DNA from: CAUTXO01 sp963542625
GTDB lineage: Bacteria > Campylobacterota > Campylobacteria > Campylobacterales > SZUA-545
DNA length: 22,802 nucleotides
Assembly: GCA_963542625.1 (NCBI GenBank)
Contig: CAUTXO010000023.1
Span: 1 to 22,802 of the forward strand
Direction: 5' to 3'
This document shows positions 6,952 through 15,683 of the stretch, piece by piece. The number at the start of each line of letters is the position of its first letter. The stretch's first letter is position 1. The notes under the pieces are model-generated. The model saw nothing but the letters and a program-made list of their open reading frames with translations. It searched no databases and had not been told where the DNA came from. The position numbers and the translations under genes are program-made.

Positions 6952-8046
6952 ATGATTAAATTTAAAGAACATTTAGGCGGCGTGAAGCTTTATGAAGCGG
7001 GCAAGCCAATTGAGCTTGTGGTGCGGGATTTTGGCGTGGCAAAGGAAAACGTGGTAAAGCTTGCTAGCAATGAAAACCCGCACGGCACGAGCCCCGCGGT
7101 GGTAGAAGGGCTAAGATCTTACGCCGCGCAAGCCTTTCGCTACCCAGACGATAGCTACTACGAGCTAAAAGAAGCGCTAGCGGCAAAGTTTGGCGTAGGA
7201 TCTGAGAATATCATCGTAGGCTCTGGGAGCGACCAGATCTTTGAGTTTGTATCGCACGCGCTCTTAGATGGCTCAAAGCTTGTGCTGCAAAATAAAATCA
7301 CCTTTGCGATGTATGAAGTTTATGCCACGCAAGAAGGCGCGAAACTCATCAAAACTTCTAGCACCAAGCACGATTTAGGCGAGTTTAAAAAGCTTTACGC
7401 CGCGCATAAGCCAGATCTTATCTACCTTTGCACGCCGTCAAATCCAATCGGCGATGCCTTAGATAGCGCCGATGTTTTTGAATTTTTGGCTAGCGTTGAT
7501 CCTAGCTGCCTTGTTGTCCTAGACGCGGCTTATATGGAGTACGCGGCGTTTAAAGACGCAAAAAAGCTAATCCGCCCGCGCGAGATCTTAGACAAATTTT
7601 CAAACGTCATCTACACGGGCACGTTTTCAAAGGCTTACGCCCTAGGCGGTATGCGCGTTGGCTATGGCATTGCGCGCAAGGAAATTATCGATGTGCTGTT
7701 AAAATTACGCGCACCGTTTAACATCACGAATTTATCTCTTAAAGCCGCGACGCTTGCTCTTTCTGATGAAGAATTTGTGAATTTTTGCCTTAGGGATTGT
7801 TTTTTGCAAATGAAGCGTTTTGAATATTTTGCTAGCAAGCACGGGATCTCTTACGAGCCTAGCTTTGCGAATTTTATTACGTATTTTTTCACGGATAAAG
7901 ACTCTAGTGCGCTTAGCCTTGCGCTCTTAAAAAGCGGCGTGATCGTCAGGGATCTTAGATCTTATGGGCTAAACGCCATTCGGATAACGATCGGCACGGG
8001 GGAGCAAAACAGCAGGTTTTTTGAAAGTTTTAGTAAGGTTATTTAG
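6952..8046 (+). CDS. hisC: Histidinol-phosphate aminotransferase
   Basis: PLP aminotransferase that converts imidazole-acetol phosphate and glutamate to histidinol phosphate; family members can also act on aromatic keto acids, which may explain its place after pheA. 364 aa. Motifs: KLASNENPHGTSP, YPDDSYYELKEAL, VGSGSDQIFEF, YLCTPSNPIGD, VLDAAYMEYA, and GTFSKAYALGGMRVGYG with the PLP lysine (Lys227). The C-terminal GVIVRDLRSYGLNAIRITIGT binds substrate phosphate/carboxylate. AGATCT words encode the R-S-Y parts. The stop TAG shares one base with the GTG start of fliF. Confidence 0.94.
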   Translation: MIKFKEHLGGVKLYEAGKPIELVVRDFGVAKENVVKLASNENPHGTSPAVVEGLRSYAAQAFRYPDDSYYELKEALAAKFGVGSENIIVGSGSDQIFEFVSHALLDGSKLVLQNKITFAMYEVYATQEGAKLIKTSSTKHDLGEFKKLYAAHKPDLIYLCTPSNPIGDALDSADVFEFLASVDPSCLVVLDAAYMEYAAFKDAKKLIRPREILDKFSNVIYTGTFSKAYALGGMRVGYGIARKEIIDVLLKLRAPFNITNLSLKAATLALSDEEFVNFCLRDCFLQMKRFEYFASKHGISYEPSFANFITYFFTDKDSSALSLALLKSGVIVRDLRSYGLNAIRITIGTGEQNSRFFESFSKVI

Positions 8047-9749
8047 TGGATATACGAGCGCTGGTAGAACAGATTGTAAGCCTTTATAAGAATTTAAATA
8101 AGCCGCAAAAATACGCGATTTTAGCGACGGTTGTTGTCGTTGTCTCGCTCATTGCTTTTTTGGTGGTGTTTAATTTGCCAAGCAAAAAAGATGACGGCTT
8201 TAGGCCGCTTTATGAAAACCTAAGCCAAAAAGACGCGGGGCTTATCGTGCAGCAGCTTGAAAAGAAGCAGATTGAGTATAAGATCCCGACCGATGGCACG
8301 ATTGAGATAAAAAAAGAGCTTGTTAATCAAACGCGAATGGATATGGCGACGCAGGGCTTGCCTAAGGAGTCTAAGGTGGGCTTTGAGCTTTTTGACAAGC
8401 AAGAGCTAGGCGCAACGGACTTCGACCAGCGCGTGAAGTTTATCCGCGCCAAAGAAGGCGAGATTGCGCGCACGATTGAAATAATAGACTCAATTGATAG
8501 CGCCAAAGTTCAGATTGCCTTGCCAAAAGAAAGCGTGTTTGTTTCTAAGGAGACGCCGCCGACGGCTAGCGTAATTATCCGCTTAAAAGAAGGTATGACG
8601 CTTAACAAAAAGCAGGTTTCTGGGATTAAATTCTTAGTTTCTGGCGCGGTTTCTAAGCTCACGGTTGAGAACGTGAAAATAGTTGATGAGGACGGCATTC
8701 CGCTTGGCGAAGAAGACGCAAGCAGTGCAGCGGGCGAGCTAGCGCGTATGCAATTGCGCTACAAGCGCGATTACGAAAAGATCTACGAAGAAAAAATCGT
8801 TAATATGCTAGGGCAGTTTTTAGGCGGGGCGGATAAGGTCGTGGCAAAGGTTACGGCTGAATTTGACTTCGCGCAGCGCGATAGTGTAGAAGAAGTTTTT
8901 GACCCAAACAACGTGCCAAGATCTGAGCAAACCTTAGAGGAAAAGCGCGAGGGTTACCGTCCCAAAGAAATTGGCGGAGTGCCCGGCGCTGTTAGTAACA
9001 TTGGTCCAGTGCAGGGCTTAGAGGACAAGAACGTTAGGGAAAAATATTCTAAAAACGAAGCGACGACGAATTACGAAGTTTCAAAGCGCACGTCTAATGT
9101 TAAGGGCGAGTTTGCGCTTTTGCGGCGTTTAACTGCGGCGGTGGTCGTCGATGGCAAATACACGCCTAAAAAAGACGAAAACGGCGCCGTGATTGACGAT
9201 GAGTTTGTTTTTGAGCCCCTTAGCGATGATGAAATGGAGCGCCTAACCGCGCTTGTAAAGAATACGGTTGGCTTTAATGCCGCGCGCGCTGATGAAATTA
9301 GCGTTAGTAATTTTGAATTCCGCGTAATGCGCCCTGCAAAAAAAGACGGCGCAATGCGCTTTTTAGACGCGGTGGAAGCGTATCTTGGGCCATTTTATCC
9401 GTTCTTAAAATATCTATTCATCGTGCTGATTTTGGTGTTTTTCTATAAAAAGGTCATCGTGCCCTTTGCAAACCGTATGATGGAAGTGCCAACAGAAGAA
9501 GAAGAGATCCCAGAAACCACGATAGAATTTGACGAAGAAGAGCTAGAAGACAACAGCGACAGACTCAACGAGCTTAGAAAAAAAGTGGAAAATCAGCTTG
9601 GTCTAGGCGATAATATGGACGAGGAAAAAATGAAATACGACATTTTGCTAGAGCGCATTCGCGGCATTGCAGAGGAGCGCATCGAGGAGGTATCGCAGCT
9701 CATTACGTCGCTTGTTGAAGATGAAATTATAAAAACGGGAAATCGTTAA
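8046..9749 (+). CDS. fliF: Flagellar MS-ring protein FliF
   Basis: Forms the inner-membrane MS ring of the flagellar basal body. 567 aa. One transmembrane helix lies near residues 23-45 (YAILATVVVVVSLIAFLVVF) and a second near 455-475 (FYPFLKYLFIVLILVFFY), enclosing the periplasmic ring-building modules. The family block GATDFDQRVKFIRAKEGEIA and the nearby DSAKVQIALPKESVF are clear. The acidic cytoplasmic tail (EEEEIPETTIEFDEEELED and beyond) is where FliG binds. It starts with GTG at 8046, overlapping the hisC stop by one base. Genes fliG and fliH follow, as in C. jejuni Cj0318-Cj0320. AGATCT words are sparse here (two), consistent with strong constraint. Confidence 0.97.
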   Translation: MDIRALVEQIVSLYKNLNKPQKYAILATVVVVVSLIAFLVVFNLPSKKDDGFRPLYENLSQKDAGLIVQQLEKKQIEYKIPTDGTIEIKKELVNQTRMDMATQGLPKESKVGFELFDKQELGATDFDQRVKFIRAKEGEIARTIEIIDSIDSAKVQIALPKESVFVSKETPPTASVIIRLKEGMTLNKKQVSGIKFLVSGAVSKLTVENVKIVDEDGIPLGEEDASSAAGELARMQLRYKRDYEKIYEEKIVNMLGQFLGGADKVVAKVTAEFDFAQRDSVEEVFDPNNVPRSEQTLEEKREGYRPKEIGGVPGAVSNIGPVQGLEDKNVREKYSKNEATTNYEVSKRTSNVKGEFALLRRLTAAVVVDGKYTPKKDENGAVIDDEFVFEPLSDDEMERLTALVKNTVGFNAARADEISVSNFEFRVMRPAKKDGAMRFLDAVEAYLGPFYPFLKYLFIVLILVFFYKKVIVPFANRMMEVPTEEEEIPETTIEFDEEELEDNSDRLNELRKKVENQLGLGDNMDEEKMKYDILLERIRGIAEERIEEVSQLITSLVEDEIIKTGNR

Positions 9750-9758
9750 GGATAGTTT

Positions 9759-10784
9759 ATGCAATTGCCACCACATTTACAGTCGCAATTTGATGAAATG
9801 TCGATGTCGGAGAAGGTCGCCATTCTTTTAATGCAGCTTGGCGAGGACGTAACGGCGCAGGTTTTTTCGCATATTGAGATAGATCTTGTAACGGAAATTT
9901 CCAAATACATCGCGATGGCAAAGGGTATGGATAAGCAGCTAGCTTACGCCGTGCTAGAAGAGTTTTACGCCATTATGCAATCAAATCAATACATCTCAAC
10001 GGGCGGTTTGGAATACGCGCGAGAGATCTTGATAAAAGCCCTAGGTCCAGAAGAAGCCAGAAAAATAATGGACAAGCTGGCAAAAACAATGCAACAGGGG
10101 CAAAACTTTTCGTATCTTGAAAAGATCAAGCCCCAACAGCTATCTGACTTCATCATCAACGAGCACCCGCAAACGGTGGCGCTTATCCTAGCGCATATGG
10201 ACGCCACCGCCGCGGCTGATACGCTCACGCTTTTTCCCGATGACATACGTGGCGAAGTGGCGATGAGAATGGCAAACTTAGGCGATATTTCGCCATCTAT
10301 TATTAAGCGCGTTTCTACCGTGCTTGAGTCTAAGCTTGAAGCGCTCACAAGCTATAAAGTAGAAGTTGGCGGCCCAAGATCTGTGGCGGATATTTTCAAT
10401 AGGCTAGGATCTAAGGCGTCTAAAACAACGCTTGCCTACATCGAGCAAATCGACGAAAAGCTAGCCAGCGACATTAAAGATATGATGTTTACTTACGAAG
10501 ATCTTATCAAGCTTGACAACAACGCCATTCGTGAGATCTTGCGCACGGCGGACAAAAAAGATCTTTTGATGTCTTTAAAAACCGCGACCGAGCCGCTTAA
10601 AAATAAGATTTTTTCTAATATGAGCCAGCGCGCGTCGGCTTCGCTGCAAGAGGAGCTTGACTACCTAGGCGCTGTGAAAGTGCGGGAAGTAGAAGCGTCT
10701 CAGCGCAAAATCGTTGAGCTAGTGCAACAGCTTGCGGAATCTGGAACTATCGAAATGGGTTCAGAAGAAGAAGTCATCGAGTAA
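9759..10784 (+). CDS. fliG: Flagellar motor switch protein FliG
   Basis: Rotor protein that sits on the MS ring and contacts the stator. 341 aa. Family words include EKVAILLMQLGEDVTAQVF, NEHPQTVALILAHMD (the EHPQ motif of the middle domain), LFPDDIRGEVAMRMANL and, in the C-terminal domain, the charged torque helix around LDNNAIREILRTADKKDLL with SNMSQRASASLQEELDYLG. ATG 9759 has AAGGA (9748-9752) 6 nt upstream, overlapping the fliF stop region. It is followed by fliH after 6 bp. Confidence 0.97.
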   Translation: MQLPPHLQSQFDEMSMSEKVAILLMQLGEDVTAQVFSHIEIDLVTEISKYIAMAKGMDKQLAYAVLEEFYAIMQSNQYISTGGLEYAREILIKALGPEEARKIMDKLAKTMQQGQNFSYLEKIKPQQLSDFIINEHPQTVALILAHMDATAAADTLTLFPDDIRGEVAMRMANLGDISPSIIKRVSTVLESKLEALTSYKVEVGGPRSVADIFNRLGSKASKTTLAYIEQIDEKLASDIKDMMFTYEDLIKLDNNAIREILRTADKKDLLMSLKTATEPLKNKIFSNMSQRASASLQEELDYLGAVKVREVEASQRKIVELVQQLAESGTIEMGSEEEVIE

Positions 10785-10790
10785 GCGCGC

Positions 10791-11624
10791 GTGGAACTCA
10801 TCATTACAGCAGACGAGCTAAAAGAGCACAGGGTAGAAAAATACTACTTCAGGCGTGTGGATAGGCTAGGGCTAGAAACGAGCGAGCCAGACGCTGAGGA
10901 AAAGTTGCAAAAATTTACCATTAAAAATTTTGACGCTGAGAGCCAAGATCTAGTAGAAGCCGCGCCAGAGAGCCAGATAGAGCCGCTAGACGATGACGCC
11001 GATAGCCAAGATCTAGGCGATGAGACACAAGCGCAAACAAACGAAGATCTGCTTAAGAAAATAGACGAGCTAAGCTCAAGCGTGGTAAAGCTTGAAATGC
11101 AGCTTGAAAAAAAGGAAGAAGAGCACAAATACGAGCTTGAAAAGATCCGCCAAGAAGCCTACGATGACGGGCTAAACAAGGGCGAAGAAAGCGCGCTAGC
11201 TAAGGTAAAGGACACGATGGACGAGTATCAAGATAAGCTCTATTCGTCCATCAAAAAGCTTGACGCTGCTAGCATTGAATACGCAAGCGGCATAAATAAG
11301 CTAGAAGAAGAGCTAGTGAGCGTGGCGCTTGAAATTGCCGCAGAAGTGGTAGCAAAAGAAGTGCAAAGCAATTCAAAAGAAGTGGCGCTGTCTCTTGCTA
11401 AAAGCTTGCTAGGTAGCGTTAAGGACGCTTCAAAGGTAACGGTCAAAGTTTCCGCCAAAGACGCGGGGCTTTTGCGCGAGCATTTTAAAGACCGAGTGCA
11501 AATAGAAGAAGACGACGCGCTAAGCCCGGGCGGCGTGGTGATTATTAGCGACGTTGGCAACATAAACGCCGATATTCAAAAGCGGTTTGAAAAGATAAAA
11601 GCGCACGGTTTGGAGGGCAATTGA
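10791..11624 (+). CDS. fliH: Flagellar export ATPase regulator FliH
   Basis: Stator-like partner of the FliI ATPase in flagellar type III export. 277 aa starting at GTG 10791. The N-terminal third is acidic and low in complexity (residues about 45-85, with ESQDL and DSQDL repeats). A long charged coiled coil runs from about 85 to 165 (VVKLEMQLEKKEEEHKYELE), followed by the conserved FliH/YscL C-terminal domain (VALEIAAEVVAKEV, then PGGVVIISDVGNINADIQKR). Identification rests on the C-terminal domain, the coiled coil and the fliF-fliG neighbours. Three AGATCT words (10946, 11009, 11045) build part of the linker. The stop overlaps the dxs ATG by one base. Confidence 0.92.
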   Translation: MELIITADELKEHRVEKYYFRRVDRLGLETSEPDAEEKLQKFTIKNFDAESQDLVEAAPESQIEPLDDDADSQDLGDETQAQTNEDLLKKIDELSSSVVKLEMQLEKKEEEHKYELEKIRQEAYDDGLNKGEESALAKVKDTMDEYQDKLYSSIKKLDAASIEYASGINKLEEELVSVALEIAAEVVAKEVQSNSKEVALSLAKSLLGSVKDASKVTVKVSAKDAGLLREHFKDRVQIEEDDALSPGGVVIISDVGNINADIQKRFEKIKAHGLEGN

Positions 11625-13450
11625 TGTCTGTAAAAAATATGAACTACAAAGAGCTAAAAGACGAAGCGGCAAAAATTAGGCAGCGGATCTTGGAAGTTGT
11701 GAGCAAAAACGGCGGGCATTTAACGAGCTCGCTTGGCGCGGTGGAGATAATCCTAGCCATTCATAAGATCTTTGACCCCTCAAAAGATCCAATCATCTTT
11801 GACGTATCACACCAAGCCTATGCGCACAAGCTATTAACAGGCCGCTTTGATAGTTTTGAGAGCCTTCGCACCTTTGGCGGCATTAGCGGCTACACAAAGC
11901 CAAGCGAGTCGCCATACGATTATTTCATCGCGGGGCATAGCTCAACGTCCATCTCCCTAGCCGTTGGCGCGGCAAAGGCAATCGCTTTGCGTGGCGAAGA
12001 TCGTTTACCCGTCGTCGTCATCGGCGATGGCGCGCTCACAGCGGGTATGGTTTATGAAGCGATGAACGAGCTAGGCGACGCCAAATACCCAATGGTTATC
12101 ATCATAAACGACAACGAAATGTCAATCGCAAAGCCAATCGGCGCAATCTCAAACTACCTTTCACGGCGAATGGCGGGCGACTTATTCCAAAGCCTAAAAC
12201 GCCGCACAGAAAAGCTCCTAAAGGGCTATGAATCCATAGAATACCTAGCAAAGCGCGTGGAAGAATCCTTTAAGCTCATTACGCCCGGCTTACTTTTTGA
12301 AGAGCTTGGCTTAAACTACATTGGCCCTGTTGATGGGCACAATATACAAGAGCTGTGCGACGTGCTAGAAACGGCAAAAAACTTCAAAAAGCCTGTGGTG
12401 GTGCATACGCAAACGACAAAGGGCAAGGGCTATGACATCGCCGAAGGTAAAAACGAAAAATGGCACGGCGTAGGGCCTTTTGACATACGAACAGGCGCGT
12501 TTAGTGGCCGCGCGGGGGGAGCGCCAGCACCAACGGCGGTCTTTAGCGCGGCGCTTTTAGATCTTGCGGCAGAAAATGAGCGCGTCGTTGGCGTAACGGC
12601 GGCAATGCCAAGCGGCACGGGGCTTGGCGCACTTATTGAGCGCTACCCGCAGCGTTTTTGGGACGTCGCCATTGCCGAGCAGCACGCCGTAACATCTTGC
12701 GCGGCGATGGCAAAAGAAGGGCTCATACCTTTTTGCGTCATCTACTCAACCTTTTTGCAACGCGCATTCGACCAAATCATTCACGACGTTGCCATTTTGG
12801 GCGCGCCTGTGGTGTTTGCCATCGATAGAGCGGGCATTGTGGGCGAAGACGGCGAAACGCACCAAGGGCTTTTTGACATAGCCTATCTAAACGTCATACC
12901 GCACATCGTGCTTTTTGCCCCGCGCGATAACGCCACGCTCAAAGACGCCGTGCGCTTTGCGGCTAGCCTAGGCAAGCCGTGTGCTTTCCGCTATCCGCGC
13001 TCGTCTTTTAGCGCGCACACAGAAATTCCCGCCCCGCCTTTTGAGCTTGGCAAGGCGCAGTTTTTAAAAGATCCAAGCAAAGAAGCGTGCATTGTGGCAT
13101 ACGGCAACGGCGCGGCTAAGGCGCTTGCGGTGTGGGAGATCTTACGCGCGCAGGGCATAAACGTGGGCGTGCTAGATCTTAGATTTTTAAAGCCGCTTGA
13201 TACGCAGGCGCTAAAAGCAGCAGCAGATCAAAGCCAGAAGCTGTTTGTCATTAGCGATAGCGCCAAAGGTGGCGGCGTGGAGAGTATAGTTTTAGCCTGT
13301 CTAAACTCGCTTGGCTTGAAAAATAGCGTGTTTAGCTTTGAGATTGACGATTTTTTTGTAAAGCACGGCAAGGTAAGCGAGATTGAAAAGTCGCTAGGGC
13401 TAGACGCGCAAAGCATTGCGGACACAATAAAAAAGCAGCTAAATGCCTAA
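11624..13450 (+). CDS. dxs: 1-deoxy-D-xylulose-5-phosphate synthase
   Basis: TPP enzyme joining pyruvate and glyceraldehyde 3-phosphate, the first step of the MEP isoprenoid pathway. 608 aa. Motifs: GGHLTSSLGAVEI, FDVSHQAYAHKLLTGR, GDGALTAGMVYEAMNELG with NDNEMSIAKPIGA (the GDG...N TPP/Mg site), GPVDGHN, and in the pyrimidine-binding domain AEQHAVTSCAAMAKEGLIP; the transketolase C-terminal domain carries LDLRFLKPLD. I start at ATG 11624, which has GGAGGG (11612-11617) 6 nt upstream and forms TGATG with the fliH stop. The fliH-dxs pairing is also seen in C. jejuni and H. pylori. The 3' end overlaps the next gene by 8 bp. Confidence 0.97.
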   Translation: MSVKNMNYKELKDEAAKIRQRILEVVSKNGGHLTSSLGAVEIILAIHKIFDPSKDPIIFDVSHQAYAHKLLTGRFDSFESLRTFGGISGYTKPSESPYDYFIAGHSSTSISLAVGAAKAIALRGEDRLPVVVIGDGALTAGMVYEAMNELGDAKYPMVIIINDNEMSIAKPIGAISNYLSRRMAGDLFQSLKRRTEKLLKGYESIEYLAKRVEESFKLITPGLLFEELGLNYIGPVDGHNIQELCDVLETAKNFKKPVVVHTQTTKGKGYDIAEGKNEKWHGVGPFDIRTGAFSGRAGGAPAPTAVFSAALLDLAAENERVVGVTAAMPSGTGLGALIERYPQRFWDVAIAEQHAVTSCAAMAKEGLIPFCVIYSTFLQRAFDQIIHDVAILGAPVVFAIDRAGIVGEDGETHQGLFDIAYLNVIPHIVLFAPRDNATLKDAVRFAASLGKPCAFRYPRSSFSAHTEIPAPPFELGKAQFLKDPSKEACIVAYGNGAAKALAVWEILRAQGINVGVLDLRFLKPLDTQALKAAADQSQKLFVISDSAKGGGVESIVLACLNSLGLKNSVFSFEIDDFFVKHGKVSEIEKSLGLDAQSIADTIKKQLNA

Positions 13451-15683
13451 GATCTTAGTGCGTAAAGTTTTAGAGGGCACAAGCTATGTTGAGATCCAAA
13501 GAGCAGATCTTAGGCTCCTTTGCGCTTGCCCCGAAGACGCCGTAAAGCATTTGATAAAAAAGGGCTTCGTTAGGAGTTTTACGCGAGATGGCAAGCAGCT
13601 TGAAACAGGGCCAAATGCCATCTTGCTAAGCGATATTATGCTTCAAAATGGGCGCTTTTCAAATCTCACGGAATTTGTCATCGCGCAAATGCTCTACCGG
13701 CAAGGTATGTCTATCCCCGGGCACGAAAACTACGGTAAAAAGCCTATTTTAATAGGCACAGGCGCCGCGCTTAATATTCAAAAGGAATACATTTTCCGTG
13801 GCAAATACGGGCTTTCAAACTTGCAAGAGCTCATTAGCGCCGGGCTAAGCAGCCACGCGGCAAAAGAGTTTATGGATATGAAGCTCAAATTTTCAGCCGG
13901 GGAAATTCAAAACGTTGCGGATCTTATGGATCTTAGAGCTCTTGATGGCGATGAGCGCATAGAGATTAAAAACGGCTGTTTTATTAGGCGCACGGGGCTA
14001 AATGAGTTTTGCCTTGAGTTTGAAGATGAGAGCGTGGCGCTAGATCTTAGCCTAAGATCTGATGAAAGCTACGAGCCAAGCTTTAGCAAGGAGTTTTTCA
14101 ACATAAAACGCGACCGCTTTAGCGTGGTAAATTCAGGCAGCGGCGACGGCTGGGATCCGCACAATCCGTCTATGTCAAGCGTGCTTATAATCTCTGGCAA
14201 GGTTTATTTGATTGACGCCGGTCCTAATATTTTTAATGCGCTTGAGTTTTTAGGCATAGGTATAAACGAAATACAGGGCGTTTTCCACACTCATTGCCAC
14301 GACGACCACTTCGCCGGGCTTGCCGCGGTTATGCGCACGAGTAAGCGCACAAAGTATTACGCCACAAAGCTTGTCAGGCATTCAGTGATGAAAAAACTCT
14401 CCGCGCTCCTAGACGTGGGCGATGAATTTTTCTACCGCTTTTTTGAGCCGGTGGATCTAGCAGCTGATGAATGGAACGCGGTTGCGGATTTTGAAGTGCG
14501 GCCTAGCTTTTCCGCGCACCCGGTGGAGACAAACGTTTTTTATTTTCGCGTTAAAGATGGGCGCGCACACAAAACATACTTCCATCTAGCGGATATTTCG
14601 TCCGTGCGGTTTTTGGACGCCTTGGCGCCGGCTATGAAAGAAAGGATAAAAAGCCTTTATTTGCAAGAAGCCGATTACAAAAAAATCGACGTTGGCGGCG
14701 AAGACATTCACGGCAATTATATGGATTTTGCAAACGACAAAAGCGCTCATATTGTGTTTTCTCACATCGCTAGGGATCTAACGAGCGACGAGCGGCGCAT
14801 TGGTAAAAGCCTAGATTTTGGCAACCAAACGGCGCTAATTGCCGGCGATGAAAATTTAGACGCGCAAAATGCCCTGCGGCTGCTTGGATATTACTTTGAA
14901 ACAGGCGCGCAAGATCTTGTGCAAAAGGGGCGCCTTAGAACCTTTGCGCCAGGCGAGATTATTTGCGGCGCGGATTTTAAAGATAGCGTTTATCTTATTT
15001 TAACCGGCACGGCGCTTGGCTTTGAGGGCGAGCACGCTGGCAAGGCGGTAAATGCTTGCACGGGCGCGGTAACGGTAGCGGCGGCTAAGGCGTATGTTGT
15101 GGCTGGATATTTAATTGACAAGATCCGCTTAAAGCTTGATAGGCACTTGTTTTTTAGGGCGCTAAATTACGTCCGCGCGCTAGAGATCCCAGCGGGTATT
15201 TTTGCGCCGTTTTTTGACGCGCACTCGGTAGTGCAAACGCCGCAAGATATGCAGAATATCAACTTCTTGCACGAAAATAGGCTATTTTGTAAGAATATGC
15301 TTTTTACGTCAAAGCGCTTTTTGGCGTCAAAGGCGGTGCAAAGATCTTACGCCGCGCGCGAGAAAATCACGACCGACACAGAGCACGTTTATTGCATTAC
15401 AAGCGGCAAGGCAGAAGTTTTTTGTGGCAAAAAGCCCGTGTTTGCGCTTGGGGAAAACGAATTTTTTACAAACGCGCCTTTTTTAGAGGGCGGTGTGGAG
15501 CTACACCTAAGATCTAGCACGCCGCTAGAAGTGCTTGTTTTGCCCTTTGCGCTCATTAGGGATATTCCAATCGTGATGTGGCATTTGTATGCGACCTTTA
15601 AAAACACGCAAGTTTTGCTAAAGCGCCAAAACATTACCGTTAAAAACGTTACTTTTGAGTGCGTTTGCAAGGAGAGATCTTGA
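13443..15683 (+). CDS. Metallo-beta-lactamase fold protein with two C-terminal cyclic-nucleotide-binding-like domains
   Basis: 746 aa, multidomain, function unknown. Residues 1 to about 215 are a conserved-looking but unnamed N-terminal region. The metallo-beta-lactamase core follows: LIDAGPN, then HTHCHDDHFAG, which gives the HxHxDH metal motif (His284, His286, Asp288, His289), with further candidate ligands His359 (SAHPVETNVF), Asp384 (HLADIS) and His441 (FSHIARD). So a two-metal hydrolase site looks complete. Residues about 497-565 (FAPGEII, SVYLILTGTA) and about 640-715 (HVYCITSGKAEVF, FALGENEFF) look like two cNMP-binding beta-barrels. Neither shows the FGE...R-(T/A)-A phosphate-binding cassette, so cAMP/cGMP binding is doubtful. 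It overlaps dxs by 8 bp and the next gene by 4 bp. A phosphodiesterase or nuclease role is possible but only inferred. Confidence 0.8.
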   Translation: MPKILVRKVLEGTSYVEIQRADLRLLCACPEDAVKHLIKKGFVRSFTRDGKQLETGPNAILLSDIMLQNGRFSNLTEFVIAQMLYRQGMSIPGHENYGKKPILIGTGAALNIQKEYIFRGKYGLSNLQELISAGLSSHAAKEFMDMKLKFSAGEIQNVADLMDLRALDGDERIEIKNGCFIRRTGLNEFCLEFEDESVALDLSLRSDESYEPSFSKEFFNIKRDRFSVVNSGSGDGWDPHNPSMSSVLIISGKVYLIDAGPNIFNALEFLGIGINEIQGVFHTHCHDDHFAGLAAVMRTSKRTKYYATKLVRHSVMKKLSALLDVGDEFFYRFFEPVDLAADEWNAVADFEVRPSFSAHPVETNVFYFRVKDGRAHKTYFHLADISSVRFLDALAPAMKERIKSLYLQEADYKKIDVGGEDIHGNYMDFANDKSAHIVFSHIARDLTSDERRIGKSLDFGNQTALIAGDENLDAQNALRLLGYYFETGAQDLVQKGRLRTFAPGEIICGADFKDSVYLILTGTALGFEGEHAGKAVNACTGAVTVAAAKAYVVAGYLIDKIRLKLDRHLFFRALNYVRALEIPAGIFAPFFDAHSVVQTPQDMQNINFLHENRLFCKNMLFTSKRFLASKAVQRSYAAREKITTDTEHVYCITSGKAEVFCGKKPVFALGENEFFTNAPFLEGGVELHLRSSTPLEVLVLPFALIRDIPIVMWHLYATFKNTQVLLKRQNITVKNVTFECVCKERS
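15669..15682 (+). promoter_or_regulatory. Ribosome binding site deciding a TTG start
   Basis: AAGGAG (15669-15674) lies 5 nt before TTG 15680, which is in frame with the longer GTG 15659. The TTG sits inside an AGATCTTGA word, so the palindrome provides both part of the spacer and the start/stop overlap TTGA with the upstream gene. Confidence 0.6.
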
